A stretch of DNA of 64,000 nucleotides from Olsenella_L kribbiana (GCF_036408795.1 NZ_JAZGJP010000003.1:1-64000); one strand, 5' to 3'. Counted from the stretch's first letter, positions 16,720 through 25,603 are shown. The notes: generated by a model not told the origin, from the letters alone. Translations and numbers: made by a program.

Positions 16720-17271
16720 ATGGCAGACACGAATTCCCAGGCACGCACCGTCACCGCAGCAGCACACACCGGCACCGATGTCACGTCCCTCATCCTTCTG
16801 GCCGTCCTTCTGGCCGCAGGCTTCATCCTGAACCTCACGGTCGGAAACTCGCTTGCGATGGTCGGCATCAAGCCCCAGTTCATCATCGCTTCCTATGCCC
16901 TTGCCATCCTGCTCACGAAGGCTGACTTCAAGCAGGCTGCCATCTTCGGCCTCATCTCCGCAGCCGTCATCCAGTTCACGACCTCCATTCCGGGCCTCAA
17001 CTTCGTGACCGAGCTCGTCGCTGCGCTGGCCATGGCTGCCCTCATCAAGCTCGACCTCAAGGTCGCCGGCAGGAATGTCACCCCGCTTGTCGCTGCCTTC
17101 GTGACGACACTCCTCTCCGGCGCCCTCTTCGCTGTTGCCGGCACCCTCATCATGGGAGCAGCTCTTGCGACGGTCGCCGTGAAGGTCCCGCTTGTCCTCG
17201 GCACGGCCGTCTTCAACGCAATCGTCGTCCAGGCACTCTATTTCCCCTTGAATAAGGTCCTGAACCGCTAG
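16720..17271 (+). CDS. Tryptophan ECF transporter S component (TrpP-like), copy 2
   Basis: 183 residues, clearly paralogous to the preceding gene: both share SLILLAVLLAAGFILNLTVG-type and GLISAAVIQFTT-type segments and the VFNAIVVQALYFPL ending. Differences are concentrated in the helix 1-2 loop (copy 1 has the insertion AISSVSGGMISPEF; copy 2 has LAMVGIKPQF) and in helices 4-5. The start follows AGAGAGAAGAGC. Two S components can share one energising module in ECF systems, so the second may take a different indole compound or differ in affinity. A hairpin follows before the ATPase gene. Confidence 0.75.
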   Translation: MADTNSQARTVTAAAHTGTDVTSLILLAVLLAAGFILNLTVGNSLAMVGIKPQFIIASYALAILLTKADFKQAAIFGLISAAVIQFTTSIPGLNFVTELVAALAMAALIKLDLKVAGRNVTPLVAAFVTTLLSGALFAVAGTLIMGAALATVAVKVPLVLGTAVFNAIVVQALYFPLNKVLNR

Positions 17272-17292
17272 GATTCCATCAGCTACCATAGA

Positions 17293-17324
17293 GAGGGCCG
17301 CAGGAGCACCTGCGGCCCTCTTCT
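17293..17324 (+). terminator. Intra-operon hairpin before the ECF ATPase gene
   Basis: GAGGGCCGCAGG (17293-17304) pairs perfectly with CCTGCGGCCCTC (17309-17320), followed by TTCT. The weak T-tract suggests partial termination, which would give more S component than ATPase/T-subunit transcript. Confidence 0.6.
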
Positions 17325-17386
17325 GTACCACGGCATGCTCCATGCATGCACTTATATATATGAAGCAGCAAGCAAGAAAGGGCAGC

Positions 17387-19186
17387 ATGGCAGAAAGCAC
17401 GAATACGCCCCAGCCCATCATCGAGCTCAAGGATGTCTCCTTCACCTACGCCTCGGCCGCATCCGACGGCACAGAGGCTCCGAAGCCGGCACTCTCCCAT
17501 ATCACGGCCACGATCGGCACCGGCGAGTTCGTCGGTATCATCGGGCCTTCGGGAGCAGGCAAGTCCACGCTCGCATCCGTGATGTCTGGCGCCATCCCTC
17601 ACCACTTCAAGGGCACGCTCTTCGGCGCGACGCTCGTGGATGGGAAGGATACCTGCGACATCACGCTCACGGACATCTCCCAGATTGTAGGTTCGGTCCT
17701 CCAGGACATCGATACGCAGATGGTCGCCTCCGTCGTCGAGGACGAGATGCTCTTCGGCCTCGAGAACTTCGGCGTGCCCCATACAGAGATCGAAGGCAGG
17801 ATCGAAGAGACGCTTGCAACTGTCGGCATCACCGATCTGCGTGACCGCGAGATCGCAACGCTCTCGGGCGGCCAGAAGCAGAAGGTCGCAATCGCCGCCA
17901 TCCTGGCCCTCAGGCCCCGTGTCCTTGTGCTCGACGAGCCGACAGCCGCCCTCGACCCTGCCTCCTCGACCCTTGTCTTCGATACGCTCGAAGAAGTGCG
18001 CCGCCAGGGTGTCACGGTCGTCGTGATCGAGCAGAAGGTAGCCCTTCTCTCCAAGTACTGCGACCGCATCCTCGTGATGGATCAGGGCAAGCTCCTGCTC
18101 GACGGCACGCCCCGCGAGGTCTTTGCCCATGCCGAGAAGCTCCGCTCCATCGGCGTCGACTCTCCCCGTGTCGCCCGCGTCTACAACAGCCTCGCAAAGG
18201 ATGGCCTGCTTCCTCAAGGCAAGCCCTGCCTCACCGTGGAGGAGGCTGCTGCCATCGTGGAGCGCCTCATCCCTGAGGCTTCCAGAACTGCTCCGGCCGA
18301 GGGATCCTTCCGCCAGGGCTCGAAGCACGTCGTGGCAGCCAGGCCCCATGCAGAAGGGGCAGAGCCAGTTGTCAAGCTCCGCGACGTCTGCTTCCAGTAT
18401 CCCAACGGCGGCGCTGCCGTGAAAGACCTCGAGATGAGCGTCTATCCCGGCGAGATGGTCGCCGTCGTCGGCCAGAACGGTGCCGGCAAGACGACGCTCA
18501 CGAAGCTCCTGAACGGCCTTCTGAAGCCCTCCTCGGGCGAGGTCAGGATCTCCGGCCTCTCGACGAAGGAGGTTCCGACAAGCCGCATCGCAGCCCACTG
18601 CGCAACGCTCTTCCAGAACCCCGACTACCAGCTCTGCAAGGATACGGTCTTGGACGAGGTGGCCTTTGGCCTCGAGCTCCAGGGGATTGATGAGGAGGAA
18701 GCAAAGAGGCGGGCACTCCGCGTGATCGAGCGCTTCGGCCTTCCCGAGAAGGAGTCTCCGTTCTCGCTCTCCCGTGGCCAGCGCCAGGTCGTGGCCTTGG
18801 CCTCTGTCGTCGTCATGGAGCCCGATGTCGTGCTCCTCGATGAGCCGACAAGCGGCCTTGACTACCGCGAGTGCATGACTGTCATGGACACCGTCTCCGA
18901 GATGGCCAATCGCGGCTGCGCTGTCATTATGGTCTGCCACGATATGGAGGTCGTCTCCGACTTCGCAGAGCGTCTGGTCGTTATGGCAAACGGGAGGATC
19001 TTGGACCGTGGCGCCGCGCTCGACATGTTCAGCGACACCTCCCTCATGAAGGAAGCCTTCATCGAGGCGCCGCAGATCGTCCAGCTCTCGCAGGTGCTCT
19101 CGCACACCATCAGTCCTGCATTTGCCGGCATAAGCCAGGTTTCCGGCATCGTCGACCTTACCGAGGAGATGGTCCAGCGTGGTTAA
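17387..19186 (+). CDS. ECF transporter ATPase, fused EcfA-EcfA'
   Basis: 599 residues from MAESTNTPQ (AAAGGG upstream; a longer frame begins 15 codons earlier). Two complete ABC ATPases are fused. The first has Walker A GPSGAGKST, signature LSGGQKQKV and Walker B VLVLDEPTAALDP. The second has GQNGAGKTT, an altered signature LSRGQRQVV and VVLLDEPTSGLD. Most ECF transporters use two separate A subunits; here a linker of about 70 residues joins them. It energises tryptophan import with EcfT, whose start overlaps its stop by 8 bases. Confidence 0.9.
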   Translation: MAESTNTPQPIIELKDVSFTYASAASDGTEAPKPALSHITATIGTGEFVGIIGPSGAGKSTLASVMSGAIPHHFKGTLFGATLVDGKDTCDITLTDISQIVGSVLQDIDTQMVASVVEDEMLFGLENFGVPHTEIEGRIEETLATVGITDLRDREIATLSGGQKQKVAIAAILALRPRVLVLDEPTAALDPASSTLVFDTLEEVRRQGVTVVVIEQKVALLSKYCDRILVMDQGKLLLDGTPREVFAHAEKLRSIGVDSPRVARVYNSLAKDGLLPQGKPCLTVEEAAAIVERLIPEASRTAPAEGSFRQGSKHVVAARPHAEGAEPVVKLRDVCFQYPNGGAAVKDLEMSVYPGEMVAVVGQNGAGKTTLTKLLNGLLKPSSGEVRISGLSTKEVPTSRIAAHCATLFQNPDYQLCKDTVLDEVAFGLELQGIDEEEAKRRALRVIERFGLPEKESPFSLSRGQRQVVALASVVVMEPDVVLLDEPTSGLDYRECMTVMDTVSEMANRGCAVIMVCHDMEVVSDFAERLVVMANGRILDRGAALDMFSDTSLMKEAFIEAPQIVQLSQVLSHTISPAFAGISQVSGIVDLTEEMVQRG

Positions 19187-19925
19187 TGTTATTGATTATG
19201 TACCGGGCAAGACGCTCCTCCACAGGCTCAATCCGGTGACGAAGCTTGCTATCGCTGCTGCCATCATCGTGGCAACCTTCCTCTCCGACACCTACGTGAT
19301 GCTTCTGGGCCTTCTGGTCCTGACATTCGCACTCGGCTTCTATGCCAAATCCCAGGGCAAGCTCTTCTCGCTCATGAAGCTCCTGGTTCCTATCGCAGTC
19401 GTGATGCTCCTCTTGCAGACCGCCTTCGTGAGGACGGGCGAACCGGTCTTCCTGTGGATGACAAGCACAGGCCTCATCACAGGCTCGAAGGCCTGCCTGC
19501 GCCTTCTGGGCGTGGCGCTTCCCCTTATCCTCATGCTCTCCGTCACGAAGCTCAACGACCTCGCGAATGCCTGCGTCGAGGTGCTCCATATTCCCTACCG
19601 CTATGCCTTCACGTTCACGACAGCACTCCGCTTCGTGCCGGTCTTCTCCCAGGAGATGAACTCCATCATGGAGGCACAGTGTGCCCGCGGCGTGGAATAC
19701 GACACGAAGAACCCGATCAAGAAGCTCCAGCTCATGCTTCCACTCTGCGTGCCCCTGCTTGTGACCTCGGTCGGAAAGACCGACGCCACAGCGCTCGCAG
19801 CCGAGCAGCGCGGCTTCTATCTGAGGACCCGCAAGAGCAGCTTCAAGCGCTACCCCATGGCAGCAGATGACAAGGGCGTCCTTGTGCTCTGCGTGCTTCT
19901 GATCGTCCTCGGCGTCCTCTTCTAG
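19179..19925 (+). CDS. ecfT: ECF transporter transmembrane subunit EcfT
   Basis: 248 residues with a GTG start inside the end of the ATPase gene. It has five or so membrane helices and the coupling-helix motifs of EcfT: AQCARGVEYD (first Ala-Arg-Gly motif) and AEQRGFYLR (second Arg-Gly motif), which sit on the two ATPase domains. The N-terminus DYVPGKTLLHRLNPVTKLA is typical of the family. With the fused ATPase and two TrpP-like S components it completes the importer. Confidence 0.9.
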   Translation: MVNVIDYVPGKTLLHRLNPVTKLAIAAAIIVATFLSDTYVMLLGLLVLTFALGFYAKSQGKLFSLMKLLVPIAVVMLLLQTAFVRTGEPVFLWMTSTGLITGSKACLRLLGVALPLILMLSVTKLNDLANACVEVLHIPYRYAFTFTTALRFVPVFSQEMNSIMEAQCARGVEYDTKNPIKKLQLMLPLCVPLLVTSVGKTDATALAAEQRGFYLRTRKSSFKRYPMAADDKGVLVLCVLLIVLGVLF

Positions 19926-20062
19926 GAAGCTCTTCGCCCCCGCCATCGTCCGTCCTCATTCGGTATTCAGAAAGTGCTATAAATAGAACAGCTGCTCAAT
20001 TGGGTACTGCATAAATAGGGCCAGCATGCTGCGAAGTGTGCTGTTTGGTGGGGGCTTCATCT

Positions 20063-20536
20063 ATGGGTTCACCTTCATTGCCGGCGATGATCACCGGCAT
20101 GTCGGCTTTCATCCTCTATACCGCTTCAACGCTCACCCTGCGCCGGAGTGCCACGTTCCATGCCTATCATGTGGCCCTCTTCTGGATTGCCTTTGCGCTG
20201 ATCTCTGCAAGCACCCTTCTCGGCCCGGTAGCGGAAGGCACCGTCGATTCGCCCCTGCGCCTCTTCATTGCAGTCACCATGCCGCTGCTTCCTGCCGTCC
20301 ACGCCACATGGGCGCTTGCTGTCTGGATGCACCCTTCGGAAGCCCGCTCGAATGACCTGAAATCGTTCGGCACGATTCTATGGGCGAGCTGGCTCATCCT
20401 GCATCTCACCGGGCTCTTCCTCGGATTCGCAAATTTCCGCTTGGGCGATATCCCTGCACTTGCCCTGAGCACGATGGCAGTGCTCGCTATCCTGCTCTGC
20501 TTCAGAGACAGCGGACACTCGCACCAGAACGCCTGA
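20063..20536 (+). CDS. Membrane protein, unknown
   Basis: 157 residues from MGSPSLPAMITG, preceded by GGTGGGGG; the frame opens nine codons earlier. About five hydrophobic helices are seen, for example FHAYHVALFWIAFALISAS, LFIAVTMPLLPAVHATWALAVW and TILWASWLILHLTGLFLGFA, and a His-rich tail (DSGHSHQNA). I recognise no family. It stands alone between the ECF operon and a convergent peptidase gene. Confidence 0.6.
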   Translation: MGSPSLPAMITGMSAFILYTASTLTLRRSATFHAYHVALFWIAFALISASTLLGPVAEGTVDSPLRLFIAVTMPLLPAVHATWALAVWMHPSEARSNDLKSFGTILWASWLILHLTGLFLGFANFRLGDIPALALSTMAVLAILLCFRDSGHSHQNA

Positions 20537-20539
20537 GGC

Positions 20540-21673
20540 TCACAGGAGCGGCATCCCTTCAGCAAGCTTCACGAACATCCCGGCTGCAACAGGAAGTATC
20601 CGGTCGTTGAAGTCATAGGCCGGGTCATGAGGAGCGGGCCACGTCTCCCCGTTTCCGACATAGAAGAGTGCCCCACACGTAAGCTTCGTATACCAGCCGA
20701 AGTCCTCAGACGGCCGCCAGGGCTCAGACGGCTTTTCCTGCACAAATCCAAGCTCACGGGCGCTGGCGCGCACCTTCTCCGCTGCACGCCAGTCATTCAC
20801 GGTTGCCGGGAAGGGGTCGCGCTTCTCTCTAGACGCAGAAAGCCCGAAGCGCTCTGCGAGCTCATGCGCTTCTTTCCCAAGCTCCTCTTCCATGCGTGCA
20901 AGGCCTTCATCTTCCCCAGCGCGCAGCGTGAACGAGATCTTTCCTCTTCCCGGAGATATCCCGAAGTCATGGCTTCCCAGAGTCATGCCCACCGTGGTCG
21001 CGAACTGGAGCTTCCCTTCCTTGCTCTTATCCAGCTTCTCGGCGGCAAGCTGCATGCGCGCAAGGACAGGTGCAGGATTCGTCCCAAGCTCAGAGGTCCC
21101 GGCATGGGCAGCATTTCCCTCGAAGGCAAACGTGAGCCCGCATGATGCCGGCTGCGTCATGCCCTCTCTCACCATCACGGCACCCTCCTCATGCCCGCTC
21201 AGGTTGTGAAAGGCATAGACCTCGCGGACACCTTGGGATGCAAGCCATGCTGCGCAGGCATGTCCGCCTTCGCCTGTCTCCTCTGCTGGCTGGAAGACGA
21301 GATAGACAGGACGTCTGATGGCGGCATCATGCTCCATCAGGCAGGCGGCTGCCACAAGCGCTGCCATATGTCCGTCATGCCCGCATTTGTGTGCGACGCC
21401 CGGGACTGTGGAGCCGTAAGGCAGCGAGATCGTCTCATCTATAGGCAAAGCATCCATATCGGCACGGAAGGCGATAGGCGCCACGCCTTCTGCCCCTTCA
21501 GGGCAGAAGCGCACAGAAAGCCAGCTGCCGTAATCTTCTGCATCAAGCGAGGTATGGGAGGAAAGAAAATCCTGGATCCGCCGCTTCGCCCCAACCTCTC
21601 TGCCCGAAAGCTCGGGATGGGCATGGAGGTCATGACGGAAAGTGGCGATCTCATCCCAGAATGCATCATCCAT
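20540..21673 (-). CDS. M20-family amidohydrolase (N-acyl amino acid hydrolase type)
   Basis: 377 residues, usual for cytosolic M20D amidohydrolases (HipO/AmhX type) that remove acyl groups from amino acids. Motifs are FRHDLHAHPELSG near the N-terminus, the metal-binding HKCGHDGHMA with RADMDALPI before it, and the catalytic PAEETGEGGHA. The dimerisation domain lies between about residues 170 and 280 (GNAAHAGTSELGTNPAPVLA). There is no signal peptide. It starts 144 bases from the divergent LpdD-like gene. The substrate is unknown. Confidence 0.85.
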   Translation of the reverse strand: MDDAFWDEIATFRHDLHAHPELSGREVGAKRRIQDFLSSHTSLDAEDYGSWLSVRFCPEGAEGVAPIAFRADMDALPIDETISLPYGSTVPGVAHKCGHDGHMAALVAAACLMEHDAAIRRPVYLVFQPAEETGEGGHACAAWLASQGVREVYAFHNLSGHEEGAVMVREGMTQPASCGLTFAFEGNAAHAGTSELGTNPAPVLARMQLAAEKLDKSKEGKLQFATTVGMTLGSHDFGISPGRGKISFTLRAGEDEGLARMEEELGKEAHELAERFGLSASREKRDPFPATVNDWRAAEKVRASARELGFVQEKPSEPWRPSEDFGWYTKLTCGALFYVGNGETWPAPHDPAYDFNDRILPVAAGMFVKLAEGMPLL

Positions 21674-21817
21674 GCGTATCCTCTCTTCCTGTACACCTTC
21701 GAGCCATTATGGAACGGCTCTGAGAGATATGGCAGCACTGTCGCTGTCCCGAAATGGAAGGCGCGTGGCCTATCATGGGATAGCCGCAAGTGCAGACTCA
21801 GAGCAGGGAGGCAGTCT

Positions 21818-22207
21818 ATGGCAGAGATCAGGTGTGTCACAGCAGGAGAGGGCCGCTTTGCGCTCGAGGCAGTGGCTGTCCTCATGCCCCGCGGCATCAC
21901 AGTCACGGCCTTCACCCCGGGCTATGCCCATCTCGGCGCGACGGCACAGGCAATACCCAGGCCCGAGCATGACCGCACGGCTACCGTGAGCATCCTTGCC
22001 GTCCCCTGTCACAGAGACGAGATGCCTGCTCACGATATCGCGGCAGCCCTTGCCACGAAGTTCCGGGTGCCCGTTGCGGCAAGCTGCGGCTTCCATGTAG
22101 AGGCAGCGTCCGACGAGGATATCCAGAAGGTCCTTGCCACGACGAAAAAGCTCATCTCCTCGCTGGAAGAAGCGTGCGCCCCCTTCTTCGCAGATACTGC
22201 ACAGTAG
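21818..22207 (+). CDS. Small protein resembling LpdD prenylated-flavin chaperones
   Basis: 129 residues, start after GGGAGGC. The segment AVLMPRGITVTAFTPGYAHLGATAQAIPRP resembles the conserved core of LpdD-type proteins (a beta-strand then PHIGA-like turn), the small companions of UbiD-family aromatic acid decarboxylases that help prenylated-FMN function. The C-terminal helix SDEDIQKVLATTKKLISSLEE is also compatible. No UbiD decarboxylase or UbiX is in this window, so it is an orphan here. The resemblance is from memory of the family and is tentative. Confidence 0.4.
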   Translation: MAEIRCVTAGEGRFALEAVAVLMPRGITVTAFTPGYAHLGATAQAIPRPEHDRTATVSILAVPCHRDEMPAHDIAAALATKFRVPVAASCGFHVEAASDEDIQKVLATTKKLISSLEEACAPFFADTAQ

Positions 22208-22312
22208 CGTCCGTCCGCCAGCGCGCAAGGCCATCTCCCGCCACTTTCAGGTGCACCTATCTTTGCCCCCGCTATCATGAAATGCAGAAATGACCGGATG
22301 GAGGCACGTGCA

Positions 22313-23281
22313 ATGGACACAGACAGCAGGGATCTGCTCGATATGCTCACGCTCATGTATCTCGCCGCGACATCGAAGGCGGAGGGCAGAGGCAGCAAGA
22401 CGAAGCAGGTAAGCACCGGGACACTTTCAAGAGAGGCGCTCGCAGACCTTGTCCGCAGCGGCTATATCCGCGTATCCAAGGACCCTGCAGGGCGCATAGA
22501 GCTCACGCCGGCAGGTGCTGCCACCGGCGAGTTCATGAAGGAACTCTTCAGTGCCTTCCAGGAGGACATCTTCACGACCGTAGCCGCAAGCTCGAAGAAG
22601 CAGGAGAAGAAGCGCCAGAACCCTGCCTTCAAGTTCCATATCGTGCTCGATCTCGGACACGACCTCACCTGCTGGCGCGACATCGTCGTACCGCAGCACA
22701 TCACATTCGGACAGTTCCATGAAATCATCCAGTCGGCCTTCCTCTGGGAAGACTCCCATCTCTTCGAATTCCGCCTCACGACGCACGGCAGAAAGATCGA
22801 GATTGTGAGCGATGCAGACGGTGCAGGAGAGGCCTTCGCGGCCATCGCCCATAATGGGCCAGTCGATGCGGAATCAATGACCATCGACGAGGTGTTCCCC
22901 AGAACGAAGAACGCCGTCTATGAGTACGACTTCGGCGACTCCTGGCTGCATTCGATCCATCTCGCAGAGACGATCCGCTCCTATCCGGGCACCCTCCCCT
23001 GCTGCACGGCAGGAGAAGGAGCAGCGCCTCCGGAAGATGTGGGCGGCTCCTACGGTTTCAGGGAGTTCCTGTCAGCGCTCTCCGATGTCACGGATCCCGA
23101 CCACGACGGTGCGGTGACCTGGGCTGGCACCGAGAACTACGGACCGTTCGACCTCGATGAGGTGAATGAGCGCATGCAGCACTGGTACAGGGCAAGCAGA
23201 GGTGATAGTGAAGAGGAAGAAGGCAGCCTCGAGACAGGAACTTCAGGAGGAGCTGACATCCTGACCTTCCCGCAGAAGTAG
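22313..23281 (+). CDS. pRiA4b ORF-3-like protein with N-terminal winged-helix-like region
   Basis: 322 residues from MDTDSRDLLDM (GGAGG upstream; the frame begins 12 codons earlier). The C-terminal two thirds match the plasmid pRiA4b ORF-3 family: FKFHIVLDLGHDLTCWRDIVVP, FGQFHEIIQSAFLWEDSHLFEF and the hallmark AVYEYDFGDSWLHSI, ending in acidic DPDHDGAVTW. The N-terminal 100 residues (TGTLSREALADLVRSGYIRVSKDPAGRIELTPAG) look like a winged helix. The function of this family is unknown. The gene stands alone and has a strong terminator. Confidence 0.8.
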   Translation: MDTDSRDLLDMLTLMYLAATSKAEGRGSKTKQVSTGTLSREALADLVRSGYIRVSKDPAGRIELTPAGAATGEFMKELFSAFQEDIFTTVAASSKKQEKKRQNPAFKFHIVLDLGHDLTCWRDIVVPQHITFGQFHEIIQSAFLWEDSHLFEFRLTTHGRKIEIVSDADGAGEAFAAIAHNGPVDAESMTIDEVFPRTKNAVYEYDFGDSWLHSIHLAETIRSYPGTLPCCTAGEGAAPPEDVGGSYGFREFLSALSDVTDPDHDGAVTWAGTENYGPFDLDEVNERMQHWYRASRGDSEEEEGSLETGTSGGADILTFPQK

Positions 23282-23307
23282 AGGCACGGGGTTTCAGTCT
23301 TATGCCA

Positions 23308-23348
23308 GGGCAGCCTGAATCGGCCATAATCGATTCAGGCTGCCCTTT
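23308..23348 (+). terminator. Terminator after the pRiA4b ORF-3-like gene
   Basis: A 15-bp perfect stem (23308-23322 with 23331-23345) with an 8-base loop, followed by TTT. Confidence 0.7.
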
Positions 23349-23434
23349 CTGTCGACTATGGCCGATCACCCAAAAAGCGCTGCCGTATGGCAATGCCTGC
23401 TCGAGGGATGGCCTTAATGCATCGTCAGAAAGAG

Positions 23435-23470
23435 AAGGGACGGTAAAGCCTGCAGGCCTTTCCGTCCCTT
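23435..23470 (-). terminator. Terminator after the DUF4405-like gene
   Basis: AAGGGACGG (23435-23443) pairs with CCGTCCCTT (23462-23470), with further inner pairing around GCCTGCAGGC. On the minus strand it is followed by CTCTTTCTG. It lies 24 bases past the DUF4405-like stop. Confidence 0.55.
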
Positions 23471-23494
23471 CGCAGGATGTCCCCAGAATATGCT

Positions 23495-23947
23495 CTATGC
23501 CTTCTTGGCGGGCAGCAGCTTGTCGAGTCCTGCCCTGTTGAGCACGATGTGCACAATCGCACAGATGAGGAAGAGCACAGCTGAGCACATATGCACGATG
23601 CCTTGAGGCGTAGATGCCGCCTCGTCGAAGCTGAGACCTTCCGCCATGCGCATATGCATGAGCGCACCGCCGCTCAGAAGCGCCGCGATCAGAAAGACTG
23701 CCATCGCAAGGCCAAGGCAGCAGTCGAGCCTCGTCTCTCTGTTCATGGACTTCTTCGCCACGTTGCGTGTCGTTGCCACGACCTTCCTGTGTGCCTGCAC
23801 GGCATGCACGACAACCGCTGCGACCAGCAGGAAGCCGAAGAGCGCATGCACATGGGGATCTGCATGGCCTGTCAGATAGGTCACGATGAGAAACACCGCC
23901 ACGACGATATCGGTTGCAAGGCGTGCTTTCGTACTTGGCTTCTTCAT
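23495..23947 (-). CDS. Small haem-binding-like membrane protein (DUF4405 type)
   Basis: 150 residues from MKKPSTKARL (GGGAG upstream; seven extra codons possible). Four hydrophobic helices carry spaced histidines: TGHADPHVHALFGFLLVAAVVVHAV, GGALMHMRMAEG and GIVHMCSAVLFLICAIVHIVLNR. This is the pattern of DUF4405/cytochrome b561-like proteins, which hold haem between membrane helices. It could take part in electron transfer, but no redox partner is next to it. Single gene. Confidence 0.6.
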   Translation of the reverse strand: MKKPSTKARLATDIVVAVFLIVTYLTGHADPHVHALFGFLLVAAVVVHAVQAHRKVVATTRNVAKKSMNRETRLDCCLGLAMAVFLIAALLSGGALMHMRMAEGLSFDEAASTPQGIVHMCSAVLFLICAIVHIVLNRAGLDKLLPAKKA

Positions 23948-24121
23948 ATGCCGACACTCCCGTCTCAATAAGCGACGGGAAGATGTTAGCCTATTGATAC
24001 TTATTGCAGAAGACCATATTCGGACGCATTTGAATCATCAATCCGTCTGATTGGAGAGTCCGACATCCTGCAGCCGTCCCTCTTTCTTCAGGCTATGCTT
24101 GTTATGGGAAGGGAGGATCTC

Positions 24122-24814
24122 ATGGACTGGATCGAGCAGAGGCTCTTCGAACTCAGGGATACCGAGAGCCAGTACCGCACGTTCAATGCGCGCGTTGTCG
24201 CAACAGCGGACCCCGCCACGATGCTCGGCGTCCGTGTGCCGCGCCTGCGGCGCCTTGCGAAAGAGATTCTGCGCTCCCCTGACAGGGCAGCCTTCCTCGA
24301 AGAGCTTCCCCATGCGTACTACGAGGAATACCTCCTCCATGCCTTCGTGCTGAACGAGGAGAAGGATGCAGAGCGCACGATTGCAGAGCTCGGCCGTCTT
24401 CTGCCCTTCGTCGACAACTGGGCCGTCTGCGATGCGCTTGTCCCGAAAGCGTTCAGGAAGCTCGCACCAAAGCATCTCGAGGCGCTTTCCCGGAAGTGGA
24501 TGCAAGCAGAGCATGAATACACGCGCCGCTTCGGCATCTCTCTTCTCATGCGCTATCTTCTGCCCGATGGCTTCAGGCCCGAGCATCTCCTCTGGGCGCA
24601 GGAGGCAGATGACGGAAGGTACTATATCGAGATGATGGTCGGCTGGTTTGTGGCAGAGGCCCTCGTCACCCAGGAGGCATCGGTCCTTCCCTTCCTCGAG
24701 GCAAAGACGCTTCACGTAAAGACGGAGCGCATAGCGATACAGAAGGCGCTCGACAGCAGAAGGATCGCTCCCAAGATGAAGGAGCATCTGCGCCAGATTC
24801 GCGCCACGCTCTGA
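24122..24814 (+). CDS. DNA alkylation repair protein (AlkD-like)
   Basis: 230 residues from MDWIEQRLFEL (GGGAGG upstream; nine extra codons possible). It matches the DNA alkylation repair family (PF08713), helical-repeat glycosylases that release alkylated purines. Visible motifs are MLGVRVPRLRRLAKEI, HAYYEEYLLHAFVLN, FVDNWAVCDALVPKAFR (Trp and Asp of the active cleft) and EYTRRFGISLLMRYLL. The gene stands alone and has a hairpin after it. Confidence 0.85.
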   Translation: MDWIEQRLFELRDTESQYRTFNARVVATADPATMLGVRVPRLRRLAKEILRSPDRAAFLEELPHAYYEEYLLHAFVLNEEKDAERTIAELGRLLPFVDNWAVCDALVPKAFRKLAPKHLEALSRKWMQAEHEYTRRFGISLLMRYLLPDGFRPEHLLWAQEADDGRYYIEMMVGWFVAEALVTQEASVLPFLEAKTLHVKTERIAIQKALDSRRIAPKMKEHLRQIRATL

Positions 24815-24829
24815 TTTTCGATATGAAAA

Positions 24830-24866
24830 TGCTCCGGTGTGCAAGGAGGCAAAAGCACCGGAGCAT
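24830..24866. terminator. Hairpin between convergent genes
   Basis: ATGCTCCGGTG (24830-24840) pairs with CACCGGAGCAT (24856-24866). On the minus strand it is followed by TTTTC. It may serve the alkylation-repair gene (plus) and the acetyltransferase operon (minus), although the latter ends 219 bases away. Confidence 0.5.
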
Positions 24867-25084
24867 ATAGGATTCCCAAGATGAAATGCAATCCTGAGAG
24901 CCCTTTGGGGGACTTGTTCAGGGCGCTTCCCGCGCCGACATCAGTTATACCCGATGACGCGTTATCCCTGTTCAAAGGGCACTTTTATGCATGTTTCTCC
25001 ACACCTCGGACACGTTGTGCCCGCACTTCCATCACACATGTGGGCGGGATGTATGGATGTTCAGTCTCTTAACAGCGACCGCCC
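24867..25084. other. No gene recognised
   Basis: About 220 bases between convergent genes. I see only short chance frames and no repeat. Confidence 0.5.
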
Positions 25085-25591
25085 TCAGAATGTATGCGTG
25101 AAGGCAAGGCGCTCCTCGCCGTTGCGCCTGATATGGACGATGCCGCAATAGACGAAGCCGCAGCTCCTGATCAGTCCCTGCATCGGGATGTTGTCCCTAT
25201 GGGTGTCGACTCGAAGCGCTACACCCTCTTTCTTGGCATGCTCCAGGGCCCACCGCATCATGGCAGAGCCGATGCCGAGGCCCTGCTTCGCTGTCGCAAA
25301 GCGGTGCACGACATCGTATGTGCCATTGTCCTGCCACTCACCTTCATAGATCTTCGCATAGTCAGGCTCGGGACCGGGCAGGAAGGCGAAGGCGCCCTGC
25401 GGCACACCATCCTCGTCTGTCCAGACCATCAGATGACGTCCCTCGATATCGCGCGCTATCATCTCTTCGGTCGGAAAACCCACCTGCCACTGGTTCGGGT
25501 TTCCTGCCTTCACCATGAATCTTTGCGCTGCTGCATAGATTTCCATGCAGCGGGCAAGGTCCTCTTTCCTGGCTGGACGGATGCAACCCAT
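25085..25591 (-). CDS. GNAT-family N-acetyltransferase
   Basis: 168 residues with the GNAT fold. IRPARKEDLARCMEIYAAAQRFM is the first strand and helix, and RFATAKQGLGIGSAMMRWALEHAKKEG contains the acetyl-CoA pyrophosphate loop (GLGIGSAM). VDTHRDNIPMQGLIRSCGF is the typical C-terminal half. The first 40 residues carry GNPNQWQVGFPTEEMI, seen in a subgroup of small-molecule acetyltransferases. It starts 12 bases after the flavodoxin stop, so the two form an operon. Substrate unknown. Confidence 0.85.
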   Translation of the reverse strand: MGCIRPARKEDLARCMEIYAAAQRFMVKAGNPNQWQVGFPTEEMIARDIEGRHLMVWTDEDGVPQGAFAFLPGPEPDYAKIYEGEWQDNGTYDVVHRFATAKQGLGIGSAMMRWALEHAKKEGVALRVDTHRDNIPMQGLIRSCGFVYCGIVHIRRNGEERLAFTHTF

Positions 25592-25603
25592 CAGCTGCTC
25601 CCT

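Noticed and set aside
17279..19105. 608-codon minus-strand frame opposite the ECF ATPase gene
   Set aside because: The plus strand carries two complete ABC ATPase domains. The antisense product is composition-biased and unrecognisable.
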